Below, piece after piece: positions 1-6,449 of a stretch of 10,008 bases of DNA; position 1 is the first letter of the stretch; each line of letters begins with the position of its first letter. A model generated the notes under the pieces. It did not search any database and had not been told where the DNA came from. It saw only the letters and a list, made by a program, of their open reading frames with translations. The stretch comes from an uncultured Bacilli bacterium (GTDB taxonomy: Bacteria; Bacillota_I; Bacilli_A; RF39; UBA660): assembly GCA_947629075.1 (NCBI GenBank), contig CANRCI010000048.1:1-10008 (forward strand), in the 5' to 3' direction. Both the position numbers and the translations under genes were made by a program.

Positions 1-1495
1 CCATCGAATCGACAACGCGGATGAAAGCTTCATAACTGTGAAATAGACCGTGTCTGCCAGTGAGAAGATAACCTTCCAAAAGACCTTCACAGATGTTTTC
101 GGATAAGAAACTATCCATAACTCGGCCGTCACTTCCTAGAAATTCATCATCTTTTATCTTAGTGTGATTCCACGTTCTGTTTTCTAGTTCAAATACTTTG
201 TTAAGTCGATTTGACAAAGCTTCGTCGGGACTGAAAATGCGATAATTTTTATTCTTTCTGTTATCTTTAAAAATATCTCTTATGAATTCTCCTAAACTCA
301 TCATGTCACTATTTAGCGTTTTTCCACGTTCAACTTCAATCATGTATTTAGAAACATCAGGAACAATTAAATCTTTGAGAAGCAATCCACCATTGGCATA
401 GGGACTGTTTCCCATTCTCTTTTCTTTTTTAGGAACTAATTCTTTTAGTTCGGGAATTAATTTGCCATCATCGGTAAAAAGCTCTTCAGGTCGATAACGT
501 TTTAACCACTTCTCAAGAATTGCTAGGTGACTTTCTTTTTCCATACTGATTGGAACTTGGTGAGCTCTAAAAGTTCCTTCGATAGCTTTATTATCGACTG
601 TTTTTGGTCCGGTCCAACCCTTAGGAGTTCTAAGAATTACAACGGGGTATTTAATTTCTTTAGCATTGCCGTCTTTAATATCTTTGATATCTTTTACTAC
701 TTTGTCTAGGGTACTAGCCATTAAAAGATGCATACTCTTGGGCTCACTTCCTTCGACAAAATAAGGTTTATAAGAAAGAGAAGTAAAGAATTTCTCCAAG
801 TCTTTATCATCCATTCTTGAAAAGATAGTCGGATTACTTATTTTATAACCATTGAGATGTAAAATAGGTAGGACTATTCCGTCTGATTGGGGATTAACAA
901 ATTTATTTAAGTGCCAACTCGTCGCTAAAGTTGCCGTTTCAGCTTCACCATCACCGATTACGCAACAAGCTATCAAATTGGGATTGTCCAAAACACTTCC
1001 ATAAGCGTGAACTAATGAATAACCGAGTTCTCCACCTTCATTTATCGAACCTGGAACTTCTGGTGCTACATGACTTGAAGTTCCTCCGGGAAAAGAAAAC
1101 TGCTTAAACAATTTCTTTAATCCATCTATGTCTTCAGTAATCTCTGGATATTTTTCGGTATAAGTACCCTCTAAATAAGTATTGCTTATCAAACTATTAC
1201 CACCATGACCAGGTCCAGCAATATAGATCATATCTAAATCGTATTTATTAATAATTCTATTGAGATGGGTGTAGATAAAATTTTGACCAGGGACAGTTCC
1301 CCAATGACCGACAATTCTTTTCTTGACATCATTTCTCTCTAATTTTCTCTTCAACAGTGGATTGTCGATAAGATATAATTGACAAGCCGATAAGTAATTT
1401 AAGGCTCTAAAATACGCATCCATTTTCTTTAAATAATTAATTGATATCGTATCATCATTACTAGTTTTTAATTCTTCTTCGGTTTTATTAAACAT
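1..1495 (-). CDS. xfp: Phosphoketolase (xylulose-5-P/fructose-6-P), N-terminal ~498 residues, cut by window edge
   Basis: Thiamine-diphosphate enzyme that cleaves xylulose 5-phosphate (and in many members fructose 6-phosphate) with phosphate to acetyl phosphate plus glyceraldehyde 3-phosphate or erythrose 4-phosphate. It is the key step of heterofermentative and bifid-type pathways and is cytosolic. The reading frame stays open from ATG at 1495 to the left edge. Visible family landmarks are GHWGTVPGQNF (about 63-73), AGPGHGGN (93-100), SFPGGTSSHVAPE (134-146), the diphosphate/Mg motif starting GDGEAE (181) and ending at LHLNGYKI (212-219), and SRMDD just after. His64, His97 and His142 match conserved active-site histidines of the family. 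Full-length members are near 800 residues, so about 300 C-terminal residues lie outside. An AGGAGG SD (1502-1507) sits 6 nt before the ATG. The gene is divergent from the anchored protein gene at 1600. Identity is near certain; substrate range cannot be read here. Confidence 0.97.
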   Translation of the reverse strand, partial: MFNKTEEELKTSNDDTISINYLKKMDAYFRALNYLSACQLYLIDNPLLKRKLERNDVKKRIVGHWGTVPGQNFIYTHLNRIINKYDLDMIYIAGPGHGGNSLISNTYLEGTYTEKYPEITEDIDGLKKLFKQFSFPGGTSSHVAPEVPGSINEGGELGYSLVHAYGSVLDNPNLIACCVIGDGEAETATLATSWHLNKFVNPQSDGIVLPILHLNGYKISNPTIFSRMDDKDLEKFFTSLSYKPYFVEGSEPKSMHLLMASTLDKVVKDIKDIKDGNAKEIKYPVVILRTPKGWTGPKTVDNKAIEGTFRAHQVPISMEKESHLAILEKWLKRYRPEELFTDDGKLIPELKELVPKKEKRMGNSPYANGGLLLKDLIVPDVSKYMIEVERGKTLNSDMMSLGEFIRDIFKDNRKNKNYRIFSPDEALSNRLNKVFELENRTWNHTKIKDDEFLGSDGRVMDSFLSENICEGLLEGYLLTGRHGLFHSYEAFIRVVDSM

Positions 1496-1513
1496 AATAG
1501 GCCTCCTAGTATT

Positions 1514-1542
1514 ATTATATACTCCATAATTTTACTATATAA
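1514..1542 (-). promoter_or_regulatory. Putative phosphoketolase promoter
   Basis: On the minus strand a perfect TATAAT -10 lies at 1519-1514. A poor -35 (TTATAT, 1542-1537) is 17 bases upstream. The expected start point, near 1507, is the first base of the AGGAGG ribosome binding site, giving a leader of about 12 nt. The -10 is convincing and the -35 is weak. Confidence 0.5.
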
Positions 1543-1574
1543 CTAAAACTAGTTCAATATTTGAAATGTATATA

Positions 1575-1583
1575 TGTTATAAT
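1575..1583 (+). promoter_or_regulatory. Extended -10 promoter for the gene at 1600
   Basis: TGTTATAAT is a perfect extended -10 (TGn + TATAAT). No good -35 is seen; TTCAAT at 1553-1558 is the nearest candidate. Transcription would start about 1590, only some 10 nt before the TTG start codon. The element excludes translation starting at the upstream in-frame TTG at 1561. Confidence 0.6.
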
Positions 1584-1599
1584 AATAGTGGTGATGCTT

Positions 1600-2469
1600 T
1601 TGAAAAAGTATAAAAGATTGATACCAATTATAGCCTTATTTATCATAGGAATTCTTTCCTTTACACTGCTATTTTACAGTGGTCTAAAAAATAGAGGGAT
1701 GAATAATAAAATAAAAGATGAAGTAATTTCTCATCTAAAAAATAAATATAGTCGCAATTTTTCTATTGAAGATATCTCTTCTAATGCCATTGTCTACATA
1801 AGAGATAACTGTGAAGAGGATTGTGAAACGATAATTAATGGTTCGCATTACTATGAGATAACAGCTGTCAGTGATGATGTTAAGTTTAATGTGGTCTATG
1901 TGCGTTATGACAATAATAACTTTGATAAATTTAAAGATTATGATATTCCCGTCAGTGGTATTTATGACGATTACATATATAAATATAAAATTGATGAATT
2001 AAACGATAATTTAAAATCAACAATCAAGAACAATTTTAAAACTTATGAATGGGATACTTATTTTTCAACTATTTCTAATGAGACGATACCGATAATTTAT
2101 TCGCTTACTAGTGATGAAGATATCGAAAAGATAGAACGTTATGACAAGTTAGATCTGAGTATTTCTCTTAGTGATTATTTTTCCGAATTTTCTCGTCTCA
2201 ATCCTGCTAGTGACATCAATATGTCTATCGATATAAAAGAAGATATCACCAAAGATAATTTGGAAAACTTCAAGAAAAGAGTTAAAAAGTTAGTTACTAA
2301 AATAAAAGATTTGGGCTTTTCTTCGTATGAAATTAATTTTACGGCCTATAACTATTTAACTTGTCAAGTTAGTGAAACCGAAGGTGATGAAATATATTTA
2401 CTTTTTGACTATGCGATATATTCTGATATTTCTGATTCCGATAAACTTACAATGTATACTTACAAATAA
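1600..2469 (+). CDS. Unrecognised protein with one N-terminal membrane anchor, large extracytoplasmic part
   Basis: I do not recognise the family. With the TTG at 1600 as start, the product is 289 residues: a short basic head (MKKYKR), one hydrophobic segment at about 7-27, then roughly 260 polar residues rich in Asp, Asn, Ser and Tyr, expected outside the membrane. There is no lipobox or LPXTG-type signal, so it should stay tethered by the uncleaved segment. Two close cysteines (Cys71 and Cys75, in CEEDC) and a lone Cys255 are the only cysteines and could pair. An Ile/Lys-rich stretch at about 219-237 looks helical. TTG is preferred because the -10 lies just upstream and a GGTGAT SD-like run (1590-1595) precedes it; ATG at 1594 or GTG at 1588/1591 are alternatives. 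It is divergent from phosphoketolase and convergent with the hemolysin III gene. No function is proposed. Confidence 0.8.
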   Translation: MKKYKRLIPIIALFIIGILSFTLLFYSGLKNRGMNNKIKDEVISHLKNKYSRNFSIEDISSNAIVYIRDNCEEDCETIINGSHYYEITAVSDDVKFNVVYVRYDNNNFDKFKDYDIPVSGIYDDYIYKYKIDELNDNLKSTIKNNFKTYEWDTYFSTISNETIPIIYSLTSDEDIEKIERYDKLDLSISLSDYFSEFSRLNPASDINMSIDIKEDITKDNLENFKKRVKKLVTKIKDLGFSSYEINFTAYNYLTCQVSETEGDEIYLLFDYAIYSDISDSDKLTMYTYK

Positions 2470-2470
2470 A

Positions 2471-2491
2471 AAAACGCTTTTGAAGCGTTTT
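2471..2491. terminator. Bidirectional intrinsic terminator
   Basis: Perfect hairpin with AAAACGCTT (2471-2479) pairing AAGCGTTTT (2483-2491) around a 3-base loop. The A-run on the left and T-run on the right give a U-tail on either strand. It sits between the convergent gene ends at 2469 and 2496 and can stop both. Confidence 0.9.
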
Positions 2492-2495
2492 AATT

Positions 2496-3137
2496 TTACA
2501 AAATTGGTAAGATACTGAAGAACTGGAATATCGTACCACCTAAGACAAAGAAATGCCATACGGAATGCATATATTTTATATTTTTACCTAGAGCAAAGAT
2601 GACAGCTCCAATCGTGTATACAATTCCCCCAGTTATTAAAAGTACTAATGCATAGTGGGGCATTGCTTTAACTAACGGATTGATAGCGAATAAAATTATC
2701 CAACCCTCAAATAGGTACAAGACCATTGAAAGATGTTTAAACTTCTCTAAATTTATACTGTTTAAGACGATTCCAATAATCGTTATTAACCAAACAGCAA
2801 TCATCAAAATTATCCCCGTTGTTCCCTTTAAAACCAGTAGAGCAAAAGGAGTATAACTACCAGCGATAAGTAAGAAAATGCTACAGTGATCTATAATTCT
2901 AAATACTCGTTTGGCTTTATTAGGTTTTAACGCATGATATATACAACTCATGACGTAAAGAACGATAATCGATAGAGTATAAATAATACTACAAATAATA
3001 GCTAATGGATTAGAGTGAATCGAAGATATGACGACTGTTATTACCAAAGCTGCAATTCCTAATGCTGCTCCAATCCCATGAGATATAGAATTTATCAATT
3101 CTTCGGCTAGAGTATATCTAACTTTTTCTTCTTTCAT
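2496..3137 (-). CDS. Hemolysin III / PAQR-family integral membrane protein
   Basis: Seven-helix membrane protein of the hemolysin III (COG1272, YqfA/PAQR, CREST superfamily) type. Members keep a conserved set of His/Asp residues thought to bind a metal inside the membrane; the physiological role in bacteria is unsettled despite the name. About 213 residues, the usual length. Landmarks: EELINSISHGIGAALG near the N-terminus (His20), then SCIYHAL (His67), RIIDHCSIFLLIAGSYTPF (Asp82, His83), and HSVWHFFVLGG near the C-terminus (His190, His194). These are the signature blocks in the right order, separated by hydrophobic segments. An AAGGAGG SD (3152-3146) lies 8 nt before the ATG. The gene is alone in its unit, divergent from the pseudouridine synthase. 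Family assignment is firm; hemolytic activity should not be assumed. Confidence 0.95.
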   Translation of the reverse strand: MKEEKVRYTLAEELINSISHGIGAALGIAALVITVVISSIHSNPLAIICSIIYTLSIIVLYVMSCIYHALKPNKAKRVFRIIDHCSIFLLIAGSYTPFALLVLKGTTGIILMIAVWLITIIGIVLNSINLEKFKHLSMVLYLFEGWIILFAINPLVKAMPHYALVLLITGGIVYTIGAVIFALGKNIKYMHSVWHFFVLGGTIFQFFSILPIL

Positions 3138-3159
3138 AAATCCTTCCTCCTTGTATAAT

Positions 3160-3188
3160 ACTTTATTTTATATTATGTTTAAAGTCAA
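3160..3188 (-). promoter_or_regulatory. Putative promoter of the hemolysin III gene
   Basis: Minus-strand TTGACT (3188-3183), a 17-base spacer, then TAAAGT (3165-3160). The -35 is good (5 of 6) and the -10 mediocre (4 of 6). The predicted start falls right at the AAGGAGG ribosome binding site. Confidence 0.45.
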
Positions 3189-3214
3189 GATTTCTTTAAT
3201 TCTTTTAGTAAGTG

Positions 3215-3223
3215 TGTTATAAT
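3215..3223 (+). promoter_or_regulatory. Extended -10 promoter of the pseudouridine synthase gene
   Basis: TGTTATAAT, a perfect extended -10, with only TTTAAT at the -35 position (3195-3200, 17-base spacer). Predicted start about 3230, so the coding start must lie downstream of it. Confidence 0.6.
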
Positions 3224-3247
3224 AGCTATCGGTGTGAGGTGGTTGGA

Positions 3248-3913
3248 CTGAAAAATAGGAAATTGGATATCATTTATGAAGATAGAGATATAATTGTCGT
3301 CAATAAACCGACTAATCTTTTAACGATATCAACTGATAACGAGAAAGAGAAAACTTTATTTCATCAGGTCATGATGTATTTGAAAAAAAAGAATAAAAAT
3401 AATAAAGTTTTTATCGTTCATCGCTTAGATCGCGACACTAGTGGAATTGTGGTTTTTGCTAAAAGTGAAGAGATGAAACATCTATTACAAGATGACTGGA
3501 ACAATCTCGCAATAAATCGCGGCTATGTAGCTGTTGTCGAGGGAAAGCCACCTAAAAATAAAGGAGTTAAGCGAAGTTGGTTAAAAGAGACTAAAACTTT
3601 ATTAGTCTATTCATCTACTAAAATGGGAGATGGTAAAGAAGCTATTACGGAGTATCGAACTGTCTACAACAGTAATCTTTTCACCTTGTTAGACATAAAG
3701 ATAAAAACCGGAAGAAAAAATCAGATTCGCGTTCATATGAAAGATTTAGGTTGTCCAATTGTCGGGGATAAAAAATATGGTGCTAAGACCAATCCGATGC
3801 GTCGACTTATGTTACATCACAACTTATTGGAACTTGTAAATCCTAAAACTGGAAAAGTTATGAAATTTGAGACTGATATACCAAACAATTTTATAAAAAT
3901 AATGGATATGTAA
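3248..3913 (+). CDS. RluA-family RNA pseudouridine synthase (S4-less), apparent CTG start
   Basis: Isomerises specific uridines in rRNA or tRNA to pseudouridine. The product is 221 residues with the RluA-family catalytic core and no S4 RNA-binding domain. It opens with LDIIYEDRDIIVVNKPTNLL (the conserved 'ED...VVNKP' block). The catalytic motif HRLDRDTSG is at 58-66 (catalytic Asp61), GYVAVVEG at 92-99, KTGRKNQIRVHM at 153-164 and LGCPIVGDKKYG at 167-178. The SD GAGGTG (3236-3241) is followed 6 nt later by CTG at 3248. The only other in-frame candidate after the promoter is GTG at 3239, which overlaps the SD and would add three residues. CTG fits both the SD spacing and the family N-terminus. 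An intrinsic terminator follows, so it is probably monocistronic. Target uridine cannot be inferred. Confidence 0.93.
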   Translation: MKNRKLDIIYEDRDIIVVNKPTNLLTISTDNEKEKTLFHQVMMYLKKKNKNNKVFIVHRLDRDTSGIVVFAKSEEMKHLLQDDWNNLAINRGYVAVVEGKPPKNKGVKRSWLKETKTLLVYSSTKMGDGKEAITEYRTVYNSNLFTLLDIKIKTGRKNQIRVHMKDLGCPIVGDKKYGAKTNPMRRLMLHHNLLELVNPKTGKVMKFETDIPNNFIKIMDM

Positions 3914-3922
3914 TTATAAATG

Positions 3923-3964
3923 AGGGCTAGAACTAGATTGATAATCTGAGTACTGGTCCTTTTT
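3923..3964 (+). terminator. Intrinsic terminator after the pseudouridine synthase gene
   Basis: A long imperfect hairpin: 3923-3939 pairs with 3943-3960, allowing two wobble pairs, one A-A mismatch and a one-base bulge, with a 3-base loop. The run TTTTT (3960-3964) follows directly. It separates this gene from the unit starting at 4045. Confidence 0.7.
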
Positions 3965-4006
3965 GACACTTTGAATAAAACATTAGAGTAGATATTATTA
4001 AATATA

Positions 4007-4015
4007 TGATATAAT
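4007..4015 (+). promoter_or_regulatory. Extended -10 promoter of the 4045-deoD operon
   Basis: TGATATAAT, a perfect extended -10. The matched -35 position (AGTAGA, 3987-3992) is poor. A TTGACA at 3963-3968 is too far upstream to pair with this -10. Predicted start near 4022, leader about 23 nt. Confidence 0.6.
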
Positions 4016-4044
4016 TGTATTAGTAAAAATAGCGAGGTGCTTTT

Positions 4045-4704
4045 ATGTTAGTAGGTAATTGTACATTTAGGGAACTAGATCAACGATGGGTCGCGATAGA
4101 AAATAAAAGAATGGTCAAAAAATTAGCTAAGAAGCTTAAACATAAAGAGTGGATACCACCACTATTTGGTTATTTTTATATCGATAGAGAAGAGGGCCTT
4201 TCTTTGAGAGTTATGGGTAATGTCGAAAAAGATGGTTATAATAAATTGTATTTATCGGATTATTTTAGAGAGAATGAAATAGTAGTAAGTGTTGAGGTTA
4301 TTGAAAAGTTTAATGTTGAGTTTATCGATAGTGATGTAGTTAATAAAATAAATGGTACTAAAGAGATTGAAGAAGATTTAGCTTTTAACTATGAGAGTGA
4401 ATTAAATCTTTTAAAAACTCGTGAGATAGAGGAAATAGATCCTTTTAGAAATGAAACCTTTCCCGATGATGTACAAGTTCTTTTAGAAAGTAATGATGAT
4501 GATCCTGATGAGTTATTGTGGGCTAGAATCGAAGGAATTATGAAGAAAGACGTATTGATTTGTCATCTTCTTACCGAGTCTTATTATAATGAACAATATA
4601 AAGAAGATACGATGGTTGGAGTTCGATATTTTGAAGAGAGTAAAGACGAGGAAGAATGTTTAAAAATAGTTGGACTTATTAAGAGAAAGGAGAAAAGTGA
4701 TTAG
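4045..4704 (+). CDS. Unrecognised acidic cytoplasmic protein upstream of deoD
   Basis: No family recognised with confidence. It has 219 residues, no signal peptide or membrane segment, and is markedly acidic, so probably soluble in the cytoplasm. It seems to have two parts joined by a charged linker at about 105-135. The first (about 1-90) contains KKLAKKLKHKEWIPPLFGYF. The second (about 140-210) contains ETFPDDVQVLLESNDDDPDE followed by LLWARIEG and later EQYKEDTMVGVRYFE. The second part loosely recalls the small DUF2314/DUF2185-type domains (a Trp-started strand, a hydrophobic strand, then a charged turn), but this is only a pattern impression. The start is secure: GAGGTG (4034-4039) lies 5 nt before the ATG. 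The stop is one base before the deoD ATG, so the two are co-transcribed and probably translationally coupled. A link to nucleoside metabolism is possible by context only. Confidence 0.85.
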   Translation: MLVGNCTFRELDQRWVAIENKRMVKKLAKKLKHKEWIPPLFGYFYIDREEGLSLRVMGNVEKDGYNKLYLSDYFRENEIVVSVEVIEKFNVEFIDSDVVNKINGTKEIEEDLAFNYESELNLLKTREIEEIDPFRNETFPDDVQVLLESNDDDPDELLWARIEGIMKKDVLICHLLTESYYNEQYKEDTMVGVRYFEESKDEEECLKIVGLIKRKEKSD

Positions 4705-4705
4705 T

Positions 4706-5401
4706 ATGACACCACATATTGAAGCTTTGGATGGCGATATTGCTGAAGTGGTAATTATGCCGGGAGATCCGAAAAGAGCTAAATACATTGCTGATAACTA
4801 TTTAACTGATGCCAAGTGTATTAACGAAGTTCGAGGAATGCTAGGGTTTACTGGATTTTATAAAGGAAAAAGAGTGACCGTTATGGCATCGGGTATGGGA
4901 ATGCCAAGTATGGGAATTTATTCTTATGAATTGTACAAGTTCTATAATGTAAAGAAAATTATTAGAGTAGGTAGTTGTGGATCTTACGATGAAAAGTTAG
5001 ATATCTACAGTTTAATTCTTGCTAGTGAGGCATATTCTGATACCGCTTTTGCGAAGATTCAAAATGGAGATGTTAGTGATGTGATGAAGCCATCGATGAA
5101 ACTCAACGAAGAAATAATCGCCAAAGCTAAAGAGATGAATTTTGATTTAACAGTTGGTAGAATTTATTCGTCAGATGTTTTCTATAGTGATACGTCATAT
5201 CTCGATAGAAAAAAACAAAGTCAAGCGCTTGCAGTTGAGATGGAGTCATTCGCACTATTTCACATAGCTAAAGTATTAAATAGAGAAGCTGCTTGTCTTT
5301 TGACCGTATCCGATAGTTTTGTCTCTAAAAAAGAGACGACTAGTCAAGAAAGAGAAACTAGTTTTGACAAGATGATAGAGTTAGCGCTAGAAGCAATTTA
5401 A
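4706..5401 (+). CDS. deoD: Purine nucleoside phosphorylase, DeoD type
   Basis: Cytosolic enzyme that phosphorolyses purine (deoxy)ribonucleosides to the free base plus (deoxy)ribose 1-phosphate, for purine salvage. The product is 231 residues, the usual length of the hexameric bacterial (PNP-II) type. Active-site residues of the family are all visible: PHI with His4, MPGDPKRAKYIAD (Gly20, Arg24), NEVRGMLGFTG (Arg43), IIRVGSCG (Arg87, Ser90), AVEME (Glu178, Glu180), LTVSDS (Asp203, the general acid) and TTSQERETSF (Arg216). ATG at 4706 is chosen because MTPHI aligns with the start of E. coli DeoD (MATPHI). An in-frame GTG at 4697 sits nearer the AAAGGAG SD (4686-4692), would overlap the upstream gene and add three residues; it remains a possible alternative. 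Second gene of the operon started at 4045; a terminator follows at once. Confidence 0.96.
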   Translation: MTPHIEALDGDIAEVVIMPGDPKRAKYIADNYLTDAKCINEVRGMLGFTGFYKGKRVTVMASGMGMPSMGIYSYELYKFYNVKKIIRVGSCGSYDEKLDIYSLILASEAYSDTAFAKIQNGDVSDVMKPSMKLNEEIIAKAKEMNFDLTVGRIYSSDVFYSDTSYLDRKKQSQALAVEMESFALFHIAKVLNREAACLLTVSDSFVSKKETTSQERETSFDKMIELALEAI

Positions 5402-5435
5402 AAAGAGAAATCATTAATTTCTGATTTCTCTTTTT
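5400..5435. terminator. Bidirectional terminator overlapping the sortase 3' end
   Basis: AAAGAGAAATCA (5402-5413) pairs perfectly with TGATTTCTCTTT (5422-5433) around an 8-base loop, extendable by A-T pairs on both sides. The T-run 5431-5435 terminates deoD; the A-run 5400-5404 serves the minus strand. The loop contains the sortase stop codon (5416-5414) and the right arm encodes the end of the sortase. Confidence 0.9.
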
Positions 5436-6352
5436 ATTAATTTAGCATGTACAACAAAACGTTCATCATTATTTCCTTTACAAGTAGATAGAGTTAGTAT
5501 TTTATCATTTTCATCTACTTGAGCATTAAATTTAACAGTACTTCTATCTTTTATAGTTTTTACAAATTTCTTAAAATCACTAGTTGATGTAAACTTTGTC
5601 TTGATGTAATAACCTTCTTTTTTGATGGTATAAATACTGAATACTTGCCACATCGTATTTTCAGTTGGAGTAGATAAGTGAACGATGTGATTACTAGTAT
5701 TTTTATACCAACTCTCGTTCATCGTCTTTTTCAAAGTTCCGAACATCGTTCCGGTAAGACGACTGTGACCATAGATGATTGTATTTTTTGAAAGATTAGT
5801 ACTACTGTTACGATAATCCATGAAGATCCAACCAGCCGTATTTTCACTCTTGTCAAAAGCGTGAGTTAAATAATACTTGTTATCACTATGTTTTACAACC
5901 GGATAATTTATATTAGTACCATTAACTTTAATCCAACCGACCGTTTCACTATTCTTCTTAATCAAATCTTTAAAATTGATACTCAACATATCCATCTTCA
6001 TATATTTGTAATAATCGCTGTCTCGCAATTGGGCATCCGGTGGATTTATCTGTTCAACCTTATAATTAACTCTATCCTTATCCGACTCGATATAGTCTTC
6101 TGCATTTATCTCATCCGATAATTTATCTATTTTATTATTATCACTATACCAAGTTACCATTTTATAGATTGAAAAACCTAGTACCGCTAACGAACATATA
6201 AAGATAAGACCGAAAATGAATAGTTTTATTTTTCTAGCCTTAGAATGATTCCTTCTCATTCTAGTATCTTTACGTTTAGCTTTATTATTCTTCTTTTTCT
6301 TTACAGTAGTACTTCTATATTGTGTTTTTTTTGAACTTTTTCTATTAACCAT
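5414..6352 (-). CDS. srtB: Class B sortase
   Basis: Membrane-anchored cysteine transpeptidase of the class B sortase family, which cleaves a C-terminal sorting motif in exported proteins and joins them to peptidoglycan (or, in some members, to other subunits). 312 residues: a very basic cytoplasmic head of about 42 residues (15 or more Lys/Arg), one membrane segment at about 43-66, a linker, then the catalytic domain from about 115. Catalytic residues are visible: His196 in NTIIYGHS, Cys291 in LTLSTC and Arg298 in ERFVVHA. The WIKVNGTNINYPVV block and the T-L-S-T-C form are typical of class B. The extended basic head is longer than in textbook SrtB. The SD is weak (AGGATGGGA, about 8 nt before ATG). 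No protein in the window carries a sorting signal, so its substrates must be encoded elsewhere. The 3' end overlaps a terminator shared with deoD. Confidence 0.95.
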   Translation of the reverse strand: MVNRKSSKKTQYRSTTVKKKKNNKAKRKDTRMRRNHSKARKIKLFIFGLIFICSLAVLGFSIYKMVTWYSDNNKIDKLSDEINAEDYIESDKDRVNYKVEQINPPDAQLRDSDYYKYMKMDMLSINFKDLIKKNSETVGWIKVNGTNINYPVVKHSDNKYYLTHAFDKSENTAGWIFMDYRNSSTNLSKNTIIYGHSRLTGTMFGTLKKTMNESWYKNTSNHIVHLSTPTENTMWQVFSIYTIKKEGYYIKTKFTSTSDFKKFVKTIKDRSTVKFNAQVDENDKILTLSTCKGNNDERFVVHAKLIKREIRN

Positions 6353-6378
6353 ATTAATCCCATCCTAAGCTATGTTTT

Positions 6379-6387
6379 ATTATAACA
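6379..6387 (-). promoter_or_regulatory. Extended -10 promoter of the sortase gene
   Basis: On the minus strand TGTTATAAT (6387-6379) is a perfect extended -10. The -35 position (TTTATA, 6407-6402, 17-base spacer) is weak. Predicted start near 6372 with a leader of about 20 nt. Confidence 0.6.
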
Positions 6388-6428
6388 TAAAAATAGATAT
6401 TTATAAACATAAATTATTACTTAATAAA

Positions 6429-6434
6429 TATAAT
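6429..6434 (+). promoter_or_regulatory. -10 element of the glycosyltransferase gene
   Basis: A perfect TATAAT with no TGn extension and no recognisable -35 at the proper distance. The predicted start near 6441 coincides with the first base of the AGGTGG SD. It is back to back with the sortase promoter about 45 bases away. Confidence 0.45.
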
Positions 6435-6449
6435 TAACCGAGGTGGATT

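Noticed and set aside
527..709. 60-residue plus-strand ORF
   Set aside because: It lies wholly within the phosphoketolase gene on the opposite strand, whose family motifs continue through this stretch.
2496..3137. Treating the hemolysin III protein as a virulence factor
   Set aside because: The family is widespread in harmless bacteria, and the name rests on an early heterologous assay.
3963..3968. TTGACA as a -35 for the 4045-deoD operon
   Set aside because: No acceptable -10 lies 16-18 bases downstream, and it overlaps the tail of the preceding terminator; the extended -10 at 4007-4015 is better placed.
4670..4705. Longer deoD reading frame starting at 4670, inside the upstream gene
   Set aside because: The twelve extra residues have no counterpart in DeoD, and MTPHI at 4706 matches the family start.
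4706..5401. Apparent preference for C-ending codons before G-starting codons
   Set aside because: A hand count in deoD gave 11 of 24 C-ending codons followed by G against about 30 of 91 T-ending codons, too small a difference to claim.
5888..6121. 77-residue plus-strand ORF
   Set aside because: Antisense shadow of the sortase gene; no SD, and an Ile-rich composition expected from the complementary strand.
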